DNA from: Ottelia alismoides
Taxonomy: Eukaryota > Streptophyta > Magnoliopsida > Alismatales > Hydrocharitaceae
Direction of reading: 5' to 3'
Assembly: GCA_037367405.1 (NCBI GenBank)
Contig: JAZKJV010001865.1
Location: 1,302,001 to 1,366,000 of the forward strand
DNA: 64,000 nucleotides
Every line of letters begins with the position of its first letter. Position 1 is the stretch's first letter. A program made the translations under genes and the position numbers. The notes under the pieces are model-generated. The model searched no databases and was not told the DNA's origin. It saw only the letters and a program-made list of their open reading frames with translations. Shown one piece after another: positions 22,813-32,925 of this stretch.

Positions 22813-25008
22813 TGAAGGATATGGGAAGATCTTCAAGCACATCACGGAAGCATGATGATCGTATCTTATGCAATCGGGAGCGACTAGTCGGACTAGTTGC
22901 TCGATGCAGCGAAATTTAAATTTTTTAATGTGATGAAACCACATGATCCAAGAACCTTTCTCGGATCGTTTCATCTGAGCCACAATTAGGTATAAGGTTT
23001 ATCTCTTAAAGCATGGTTGCGATCGAGTCTCTAAACTAAGAGACCTCCTATCTCAAGTCCGATCCGACAGAGGAGACGCTTGCGAGCGCGTTGATGAAAT
23101 GCGTCCTTCTCGCAATCCTTGTTGATGATCCAAACGACGTATCTCTTGATCTCATCACACGAGATTCAACATCTTCTTCACAAGCGAAGCGCACCGAAGG
23201 AGACGGAGATCCACAAGCAAATAATCCGACAACATAATGATGATGCTGCGACATTGGCGACTCTCTCAAGGGCTCCATGCTCGACGGCCACAAGAGAGAG
23301 AGAGAGGAAGAGAGCATTTGGCGTGTAGAGAGAGAGAAAGGGAGAGAGCATTGGTTTACGTTTTAAACCTATTCCTCGAAGAGCAAGGGGTGCCTCTTCT
23401 TATATAGGGTTTTGGGAGTCCATGGATCTCAATCCATGGACAACACTAAATCAATGGATGAGACTGATTTGTGTTTCTTTCAATGGCCATGATCCTGTTT
23501 GGAGAACACAACAATATTTAATTTAATTTAAATTAATATATATCGACAAATCAAAATATTTAAATTCAAATTAAATCAATTAATTATCCTTAAAGATAAT
23601 GTGGAGATAAACCTCATCCCCTTAAAAAGAGGGGACGACCACTCTTCCCATGAGATCTCACTATCTCACGAGATCTCATTATATCATGAGATCTCATAGT
23701 CTCATGATATCTCCAAGATTTACAACAATAATTATTGAAAATTATTTCACAAAAATAATTAATAATTATCTTGTGAATATTGCAATCATGCCATTGGAAA
23801 AAATGTGAATCAAATTCACATCCCAAAATAAAAATGTAAATTATATTTTCAATTAATCATCCAATGTGAATCCAATTCACATCAATAATTAATTGACAAA
23901 TATAAATAACAATATGCTCTCTATATATTATAAATCACATGTATAATACATCTGATTAATATGGATAGTTCTATCCACATTATTCATATCCATGGTAATT
24001 AAATCACATTTAATCATCTTGGACCTCTATTCTCATGTGCCCAAATAACATGAATCACATTCACATTATTCATATCTTTGGTAAATAAATCACATTTAAT
24101 TATCTCAGATAACTCTCCCAATAATACGAATCAAATTCATATTATTCATGATAATTAAACCACATTTAATTATCCATTTTCTCAATGCTCAGATATATCA
24201 ACAATGAAATTATCCATGAACTCTTTCAAGGATAATGCGCTTTCTCCGCGGATACTTGGAGATAAGGATAGGGCGATTGTATTGTTCCACGTATAGTGAC
24301 TTGGATATTGAGATCACATCTCAAATCCAGATCATGCGGACCTCCCATAGATGCTTGATAATCAAGACCACAAATCTAATTTTCTCATTACATTTGAATC
24401 ACATTCAGATCAATGCCCATCAATTGAACTAATATCAGATTACTTCTCTATGAGAGGAGTCACTAAAATCCAGACATGTTTCATCACTCCCTCGGAATGG
24501 AAGCGTCATGGCTATACAATCGTTTATGATCACATCACCCTCAGGTATTCCTAATACCTATACATCCTGCATACTGGAAGAACCAGAACAAATCCGAAGT
24601 TTTAGATCTCTTTTAGACTGTCTCCTTCAGGATTTTATCATTAAGGTTCTCATTCGATCATTGAGAGTTGGTATCGATCATATACTTTCCAAAAGCATAT
24701 ATCATACCTAGGTATTGATCATATACTTTCTAAAAGCATATATCAAACCTTATAAATTCAGTCAAGCTTCTAAAACGAGACGATCACACGTGGAATTTGA
24801 TTCTTTCCAATATCTCGTAAGTGAGCTCATGTCTTCCCGTTCAATAGTGAACATGTATGATCCCTTCGAGAGATCGTATTACTCATATGACCTTGCTTGC
24901 ACACCAGCGCGTCAGTGTATAGACCTTGGTTAGGTCATCAACCTATTGGTCTACCAAAAGTACACACTCAAATATATAGTAACACATTTGTCTCCGGTCA
25001 GAGGATGC
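22813..25008 (-). repeat. CA 5' LTR, inner piece (split by CB)
   Basis: It begins at the LTR inner end (plus strand TGAAGGATATGG) and runs to the CB insertion point. It includes a TATATA box (23401-23406) and GA-rich stretches at 23289-23350. The mini-palindrome array lies in about 23800-24175. The last five bases, GATGC (25004-25008), are the target duplication of CB. Together with 35597-36036 it makes an LTR of about 2.63 kb. Confidence 0.9.
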
Positions 25009-27678
25009 TGTTGGACATGCGAGCCCACGACGAGCCATTATGCAATAAATGTTATTGCGAATATCATTCCCTGATCTGAAATGAAGAATGAATAATTTGC
25101 ATAATAGGTCCCTTAGTACAATTAGGGTTATGTACCATGGCCATCTTGATGATCATACAGCTGTTGATTCAATTATTGAATCATAGAGGCTGGTGCTTGG
25201 ATGAATATCTAAAGAGTTAGATTGAGGACTCATCAAGCACCATCAAATGATTATTAAGAGATGATCTCCAGCCTGAGAAGGAGATGACAATCCTTTCTCT
25301 AAAGGCTGATATCTGACCGACCTCTTGATGCAGGTCCTCTGCATAGGAATAGAGATTCAGAGGTGTCAGATTAGTTAGGTCAAAGAGATGACTTAACGAG
25401 ATCGAGATAACCAAAGTCCTATATCGTATGCTGTCACGATACAGGCATGCATCCTCTGACCGGAGACAGATGTGGTACTATATGTTTGAGTATGTACATT
25501 TGGCAGACCAATAGGTTGATGACCTAATCAAGATCTATACACCGGCGTGCTGGTGTGCATATAAGGGCATATGAGTAGCACGATCTCTCAAAGGGATCAT
25601 ACAGGTTCAGTTACTGAACCGGAAGACATGAGCTCACTCATGAGATATTGGGAAGAATCAAATTCCATGCGCATGGTCGTCTCGCTTTGGAAGCTTGACT
25701 GAATTTGTAGGTTTGATATATACTTTTGGAAAGTATATGATCAAGACCTAGGTATGATATATGCTTTTGGAAATATATGATCGATATCGACTTCCAATGA
25801 TCGAATGAGAAACTTACTGATAGAACCCTAAAGTAGACAGTGTAAAGTTGATCTAATACTTCGGGTTTATTCTGAGTCTTCCAGTATGCAGGATGTACAG
25901 GTATTAGGAATACCTGATGGTGATGTGATCATAAACGATTGTATAACCATGACGCTTCCATTCCTAGGGAGTGATGATACGTGTCTGGATTTTAGTGACT
26001 CCTCTCAGTAGAGAAGTAATCTAGTCTTAGTCCAAATGTTGGACATTGATCTGAATGTGATTCAGATGCAACGAGAAGATTAGATTTGCAGTCTTGATTT
26101 AATCAAGCATCTATGGGAGGCCTGCAATCTGGATTTGAGATATGATCTCAATATCCATGTCACTATACGTGGAACAATACAATCGCCCTGTCCTTATCTC
26201 CAAGTATTCGTGGAGAAAGCGCATTATCCTTGAAAGAGTTCATGGATAATTCTATTGTTGATATATGTATCCGAGCATTGAGAAAATGGATAATTAAATG
26301 TGATTTAATTATCATGAATAATATGAATTTGATTCATATTATAAGGAGAGTTATCTTAGATATTTAAATGTGATTTGATTATCAAAGATGTAAATAATGT
26401 GAATGTGATTCATATTATTTGAGCACAAGAGAATAAGTTATCCAATATAATTAAATGTGATTTAATTATTATGGATACGAATAATGTGGATAGTAATATC
26501 CAATTATTCATACTATATTATAAATGTGATTTATAATGTATTAGAGAGAGCTAATTATAATTTATATTTGATAATTAATTATTATGTGTATTGGATACAC
26601 ATTGTGTAATTAATTGATAATGTAAATTATATGTTGTTTTGGGTTGTGAATATGATTCACAATTTTCCAATGTCAAGATTGCATTATTCTTAAATATAAT
26701 TGTGAATTATTTTTTTTGAATAAAATCCCAACAAAAAGTTGTTGGAAATAAATAAGAGAGAAAATCAAGGAGGCATGCAATCTCATGGAAATCCATGAGA
26801 TTGCCTCCTTTAGGAAAGAGGTGGGCGGCACCCAATTCCAATATGGAATGGGTGGTCGTCCCCCCTTAATGTACATAGAGATGTAATCTCCATGTATATT
26901 CTCTCCTTATTTATTTATGTGATTTTAGGATTGATTTATATTTGATTTTGTCAAATATATTTTAATCTAAATTAAATCACAAGTAGTTCGCTTTTACTAA
27001 CAACAATCTTGACCATTGGATTGACATAAATCAATCTCATCCATTGATTTTATATGTCCCATGGATTGAGATCCACGGATCCCAAAACCCTATAAATAGA
27101 GAGGTATACCCATGCTCTCTCTTTACACACATAATGCTTGAGAAGCACATCTCTCTCTCTCTTTCTTTCTACACGTCTACTCTCTCTCCCTCTCTCATGA
27201 CCGTCCACCATGGATGCCCTAGAGAGGTTCTTCATCACCGCAGCATCGTCGTTATGCTGCCCGATCGTCTGCTCGTGGATCTCCATCTACTTCGATGCGC
27301 CTCGCTCGTGAAGAAGACGTCGGATCTCGTGTGTCGAGATCAGGAGATCCGCTGCTTGGATCATCAACATGGATTGCGAGAAGCACACAGTTGATCCCCG
27401 CGCTCGCAAGCGTCTCCTCCGTCGGATCGGACTTGAGATAGGAGGTCTCTTCGTTTAGAGACTCGATCGCAATCACGCTTCAAGAGGTAATCCTATTACT
27501 TGTTTGTGGTTTAGACAAAACGATCCGAGAAGTGTTCTTGGATCATGTGGTTTCGTCGTATGATTTTTTTTTTAAATTCCGCTGCATCGAGCAACTAGTG
27601 CGACTAGTCGCTCCTCGTCGTATTCGATACGACGCTCACGCTTCCGTGATGTGATTGAAGATCTAACCATATCCTTCA
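25009..27678 (+). repeat. CB 5' LTR (2670 bp)
   Basis: It starts TGTTGGACATGCGAGCCC and ends CCATATCCTTCA. U3 holds the mini-palindrome array (26289-26662) and two larger hairpins (26778-26803 and the one around 26870-26895). A TATA box is at 27091-27098. R/U5 has CT-rich tracts and two hairpins at 27589-27634. The short frames here (27044-27394, 27252-27476) are open because the DNA is GC-rich. Confidence 0.95.
27091..27098 (+). promoter_or_regulatory. CB 5' LTR TATA box
   Basis: TATAAATA sits in the context AAAACCCTATAAATAGAGAGG and is conserved in every complete LTR copy: 34998-35005 in CB, and 47883-47890 and 55812-55819 on the minus strand in CC. Transcription is expected about 30 bases downstream, in the CT-rich tract. 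Confidence 0.8.
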
Positions 27679-27680
27679 AG

Positions 27681-27694
27681 TGTTATCAGAGCCA
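27681..27694 (+). other. CB primer-binding site (iMet, one mismatch)
   Basis: It reads TGTTATCAGAGCCA. It is the iMet-complementary site with one change from TGGTATCAGAGCCA, two bases after the LTR. Confidence 0.92.
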
Positions 27695-29460
27695 GGTTGA
27701 CGGTTTCGAATATGATTCGCTAACCGAGGACGACTTGAGTCTCGTTAAGGTCGCGAAAGTTTTTATCGTATTTGATTTCGCAGATCTGTTTAGTAAATAA
27801 ATTCGGCACTGTTTAAATTGTTTAAATACGAATTTTATACTTGTATTTTTTTCCCCATTAAATAAGGAAACCATAGGATCTGAGTTTGCGTAAATCGGAT
27901 TTCGTATGCTCGAGATATGGTTGTTTTAATGAACATGTATGCACTGTTGCGGGAACTGTAGATCTGAACGTGATTAAAATGTTAATTACTGTTTAGAATT
28001 GTCTCGAAATGCATGAAACTTCACTTGGGTTCTATCCTAAATCAAATTAGCAATCCATGAAAATTTATTTTGTCTAATTTAGATTTAATATGATTGAGAT
28101 ATGCTAATTTTAGTAAGTAGGGGTCACTGTTTTAATTACAGTCCTAATCAAGAACCATGTGATTATCAATTAATAAAATTAATTGTTAATTTCAAGAAAT
28201 AATTATGGAAAATATTTGATAAATATTGTAAGATGATTATTTCCTTAATTGACTTGGCCTCAACCAATTAATTGATTAGATTTGATCTAAATCATAATTG
28301 GAAACACAATCATCAAACTCCTTGCTTGAATAGGATTGGGAATTTGTCTAGCAAATTTCCTTATAATCAAAATTGTTGTGCTTACTATATGGTATAATTT
28401 CGGTCGAAGAACCGATGATCATCTCATGGGCAAATTAATCAATTTTAATCAAAATTGTTGTGCTTACTATATGGTATAATTTCGGTTGAAGAGCCGATGA
28501 TCATCTCAAGTACAAATTAATCAATTTTGCATTATCCTTTCCTGAGGCGGACTGGTGACTAGTCGGAGATCGCTGGGGTAGCGGGTTGCAACGTATGTGG
28601 TCCGTCCCACTCTCGCCTGCACTGGTCATAACAACGGGTAGGGCCGGGATAATGCCGAAGGGATTAAGTTGTATTTTTCTAATTATTAAAATACGAATTA
28701 ATACGTACTTTGAGAATAATACCATATATATTCAAGTAATACAATCATGTTTGATTGATTGAATTGGATTGATAATTATTTAATATGATTGAATTAATTA
28801 TGTCCAATTAAAATACTCTAATATAATTAGAGTTGATAATTCCCTTGGAAGAATTGATTATATGAATGTGATTCATAGTAATTAATTAAATTTGAATAAG
28901 ATATGGAGGATCACATAAGTGACATCCATGGTCTCCCGTCAAGGCGAAGGGTTCCGTCGCCAGATATTGTATGTGGGAGACGCCTGTCCGAAGTGACAGC
29001 TCCTGCATATGATCCATTTGGATCGGGCTCGTCGCTTCTCGAAAGAGTAAGGACGTATGCGTAGTGACCCCAATATCGGGTCCTCATATTATTGGGGCGA
29101 TATTGGATTGCGTATAGCAAGTTGTATTCCTGTTGACGGTTGGTTCAATTAATGACGGGTCAACATCACCTTAGGGGTGGTGGGCCCAAAAGTTAAAGAT
29201 CGAATTGGGAGATGCAAGTTGGACTTGCAAGGCGGAATGTGTTCCCGTTTCTTTTTATCCGAGTTGTAGGTTCTCATATTATTGGGATGCAACAAAGATA
29301 AGGAAGGAGATTCCAGATCTTGCTTGAGATATAATGGTAAGTATATCTCTTACATTGAAAGTGATTAAGGGAATGAACTTTCATTGTTGACATAGCAAGA
29401 TAACTTTGATGTAAAATTCCTAAATCAAAGTAAAATATATATATTTATGCAAATTTCTTA
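27695..29460 (+). other. CB untranslated leader (about 1.8 kb)
   Basis: There is no gene. A tandem-like duplication of about 75 bases is visible around 28370-28505, where AAAATTGTTGTGCTTACTAT and the text after it occur twice. Two competing inverted repeats lie at 29068-29106. The leader is unusually long for copia and is collinear in CA and CC. Confidence 0.7.
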
Positions 29461-30700
29461 TTTCAGATAATCCTTCATTTAACCCACTCAATATTATACT
29501 CAATAATAACCAGTAAAATATCATGGATTGGACCCTTTGATCCAGATATTATACTTGCAATTGGACACATAATGTATGTGGTTGCAATGTGCAAGTTTCC
29601 TCATAATAATGAGGAATGATAATTAAATAAGACAATAGGACTAAAACCCTAGGGTTTGTATGACTCTATAAGTCTTGATCTCATCGAATGTACTTTGGAA
29701 GTGACATGTTGATGATGATCGCAATTGTCAAATAATCCTTATAAAATCAATAAAGATATTCTGGCGTACATATGTGCTCTTGACATTTAATCATGAATGA
29801 CATGATTCTCTGCATCATATAGAATGGTAGCTCTATAAGAGATGATGTATTCAAATTGTTTGAGTACCTACCTGAACCTATGTTTTAAGAGTTTAGATGG
29901 ATGTAGTTGATGAGTGTCATCATTCTACTGTCTATACTCTAGTCATTCATGAAGCTTCATAATATTCATATTGTATGGATTGGGTGAAGCATGTATAAAT
30001 GTCAAAATGCTCTTACATTAAATTCTTTTGAATTTAACATAAGAGGTCCTTAGTCTTAAGTAATGGTTGTTTATAGATAAAGGGAGCGCAGTGGAAGCAT
30101 GGGTTGGACCCAAGCAAGAAGTATAATCAAAGAGTTGACTGTACTTCTGTGACTTCCACATGACATCCAAAGAGTTGGATGAATGCCAATACTGCAATAT
30201 GTTGATGTGTTGATAGTATGACTATCAAATCTATCTTGAATCCTTAGAGAAGGAATCGGATAATACATCAGAATAACCTACATATAATCATTGAAATTGA
30301 CTTACTTATTTGATAAGGTAAAGTCTAATAATTTTATCTCAATCTTCTAATAACACTTGCAATTGGTTGCATATGTATTAGAGTATTAGAAATTTGATCT
30401 TAAGGTTTATTGGTCATCCATGTTGAAAGTGATGCAAGTGTTGCAACAATTTCCATTGGATCAATCGACTTCATATTTTCAGTGGGAGCCCTTAGTCTTA
30501 GAGAATGTCTCTATGACCTGGATATTAGAATACACTCATAGTTTATTTCTAAATGTTGGGAATAAACATGAAATTTGGAATAGACCTATCATAAAGAGTT
30601 ATGATGGAGATATTTCATATAGTAATCTAACATCTAGTGGACTCCATTAAATTAGAAAGTTAATGATTGGTTCATTAAGATTTCTAATACTGAAAATTAA
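29461..30700 (+). pseudogene. CB gag remnant
   Basis: The plus strand near 29475 reads NPLNIILNNNQ and then, after a stop, NIMDWTL. This corresponds to the copia gag N-terminus of the type NPL-I-L--N-L-G-NY--W. The rest is interrupted by many stops. The only longer frame (30420-30650) has no domain I recognise. Gag would form the particle. Confidence 0.62.
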
Positions 30701-30905
30701 ACCTTTAAAGATCAATAGGAGGATAAAGATCATTTGACAATGATCTGGCATCATGTTTTGGACATATGTCTATTGATGAGATCAATGGACAATTAAGAGA
30801 TGAAACTTTAGAATTTCTTAAATTTCAAAACTTGCATACTTATGAATATTGTATTTAAAGTAAAAATGTCCAATACACCCTTCTTTGGGAAAGGTGTAAT
30901 ATGTT
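30701..30905 (+). pseudogene. CB GAG-pre-integrase domain remnant
   Basis: Across two frames the sequence gives LWHHVL, then GHMSIDEINGQLRDETLEFL and QNLHTYEYCI. It ends near a Lys/Asn-Val-Gln segment that replaces the usual CESCLEGKMTKRPF. It fits the LWH-RLGH...C--C zinc module just before copia integrase. Confidence 0.68.
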
Positions 30906-31690
30906 AAGGTATTCAAGATCTCATATATATTGATGTATGTGAATCATCGATATCAGAATAAACATTATGGATATGTGATATCTATTAGTGATTATTTGTG
31001 ATATGAGATTTCTTCTCTTCACTTAAAAACTTTGAAATTTTCAAAGATTTCACAATTTTGGTTTAGAACCAAAGTTTGAAGGAAGATGAAATGAATTTGA
31101 TGTAACCAAGGTAGCCTATACCTATTAGATGAATTCAAGAAACACCTTATGGAAATATGAATATCATTCCTATCTCAATCCTCCTAATGAACCTTAACTC
31201 AATGGAGTTGTAGGGAGATACAATTGATCATGTGTGACATGATTTAATCAATGATTAATCCTAGCATAATTATCTTTTAGTTTCCAGGTATATATATGTG
31301 GTAGAGACTACATATCCTTAATAAGGTTCCATGAAATTAAGCTGGAATCTGGCACTAGAGAGTGCTACTTATTAGGAAAATAAAGGAAGGTATTGGACAC
31401 CTACTTTATGACCTTGAGATTCTTAAATATCTCATCTCTGAGAATGTGATTCTTAAAGGTTGAAACTCTTGAGAATCAAGATGAAAATGAAGTGTAGGAA
31501 CTCAGTTAATCTTGAGAAGATAGTGAGGCTCCTGAAATTGGAAACTAAAAGGACAATTAAAGATGAAACACTAATACCTCTTCAAATGAGTTTGAGGATG
31601 GATTCCATGTGTCAGAGAAATCTGACAATGATCGGATTTCATGTGATGAAATTTCTGAGGATCATAACATGGAAAGATGGATGTTAGCAA
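30906..31690 (+). pseudogene. CB integrase core and hinge remnant
   Basis: The end of the core is visible near 31120-31225: a segment like EFKKYLMENGIISQLSPPNE in mixed frames, then LNGVVGRYN. It matches the copia integrase motif around the catalytic Glu (QLT-PGTPQ-NGV-ERRN). The Glu position reads Gly. The hinge after it (about 31340-31440) resembles the LES-S--C-F-GYPK-TKGY-FYD segment. Stops are frequent. Confidence 0.7.
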
Positions 31691-32345
31691 TAAATTCTAA
31701 AGTAGACTTCATATACAAGTGTTGTATATGGACCCTCGAGGATCCACCTATATGGGTAAGACCCATTAAAGTTTAAATGGATCTTCAAGAGAAAGTGGGA
31801 ACCTGATGAGAAGGTAGTGACCTTCAAAGCACGGTTCGTAGCTATGAGCTACACACCGAAGAGAAGACATCGCTTGTGATGAGACTTGCTCTCCAGTGAC
31901 CTTGCTTTAACCCATCCGAACATTGCTAACCATAGCTACACTCAAATAAGCTTCTTGTAGTTGGAATACTGGATTTGATGAAATCATAAATGTTATGGTT
32001 TTAGATAAAATCTTGATAAACCATATGAAGCTTAGTGGGAGTGCCTTTGTATTCATCGTGCTAAATGTAGATAATATCCTAATCATTTGGAATGATATAA
32101 GGATGATAATAAGTGTTTTATAGACTGACTATTCGATACCTTGAAATATGATTTCAAAGATACCTCTTAGATCTTAGTTCTGAAGTTGTTCATAAGCAAA
32201 GAGAAGAGGATATTGGGACTGTCACATTTGTAGTACACCTTGGACATATTCTATTCTTAGAAATTCCAAGAAAGGCTTGCATCTCTTAAGATATGGTACT
32301 GACATATCTTAAGGGATAACACCTCAAAGAGTTGAGGAAGTGAAT
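31691..32345 (+). pseudogene. CB reverse transcriptase remnant
   Basis: The start of RT is clear at 31775-31850: KWIFKRKWEPDEKVVTFKAR, continuing FVAMSYT. The active-site strand near 32048-32090 reads FVFIVLNVDNILIIW, where copia RT normally has YVDDILLIG. Both the Tyr and the second Asp are lost. Part of the palm between these motifs is shortened relative to family length. Confidence 0.8.
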
Positions 32346-32915
32346 GCTAGAACTGCTTGCACTTGTGCATCAGTTACGAGAAGCTAAGTGTATGCTGGAT
32401 GTGTACGAATACCAGATGTCTGCCATGCAGTGGGAGTAGTAAACTGTTACTAATCCCACTATGGAATAAAACACTTGATTGCAGTAATAACAAAATCTTC
32501 ATAGATGATAAGATTTTTGAGATAATGATCTCAAAGTCTTATCTTCAAGTAATTAAGACTTTATAGATAGTGATCTAAAAGGTCTTAACCTTGGAAACCT
32601 TTAGAGATAGTGATCTCCAGGGATAAAGGTATTCTGATAAGGATTATGGAAATACTGGTTATAACAATTATTAAGCTGTAGTGTCAAGGACCCTATAATA
32701 GCTTTAACAAATATTGAGTATTGGTTGCATGAGATGCAACATTCGCATTAGATGCGAGCACTGTTACTGGGGATATGCAAGTACCGTAAAAGGACTTGGC
32801 ATATTCTCACGGGAACAGAGCGACATATCAACTTACCTAGCTATTTTCTTAATAGCCTATGATTGTCACATGAGTGTGGGTTTAAATGATTATCCCATTA
32901 ATGGCTCTTTGGGCT
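32346..32915 (+). pseudogene. CB RNase H region remnant
   Basis: A frame near 32400-32460 gives RIPDVCHAVGVVNCY, a clear match to the copia segment TRPDICFAVG-VSRYQS that lies between RT and RNase H. The downstream RNase H domain is not readable. About 450 bases follow up to the PPT, shorter than a complete domain plus tail, which suggests an internal deletion. Confidence 0.68.
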
Positions 32916-32925
32916 AATGGGAGAT
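32916..32925 (+). other. CB polypurine tract
   Basis: AATGGGAGAT directly precedes the 3' LTR. It is the typical copia PPT (A/GTGGGAGAT) priming plus-strand DNA. CC has CTAGTGGGAGAT at the same place. Confidence 0.9.

Noticed and set aside
26289..26662. CRISPR-like array
   Set aside because: The repeated units are palindromes with different arms; there is no constant repeat with unique spacers, and the DNA is plant-like.
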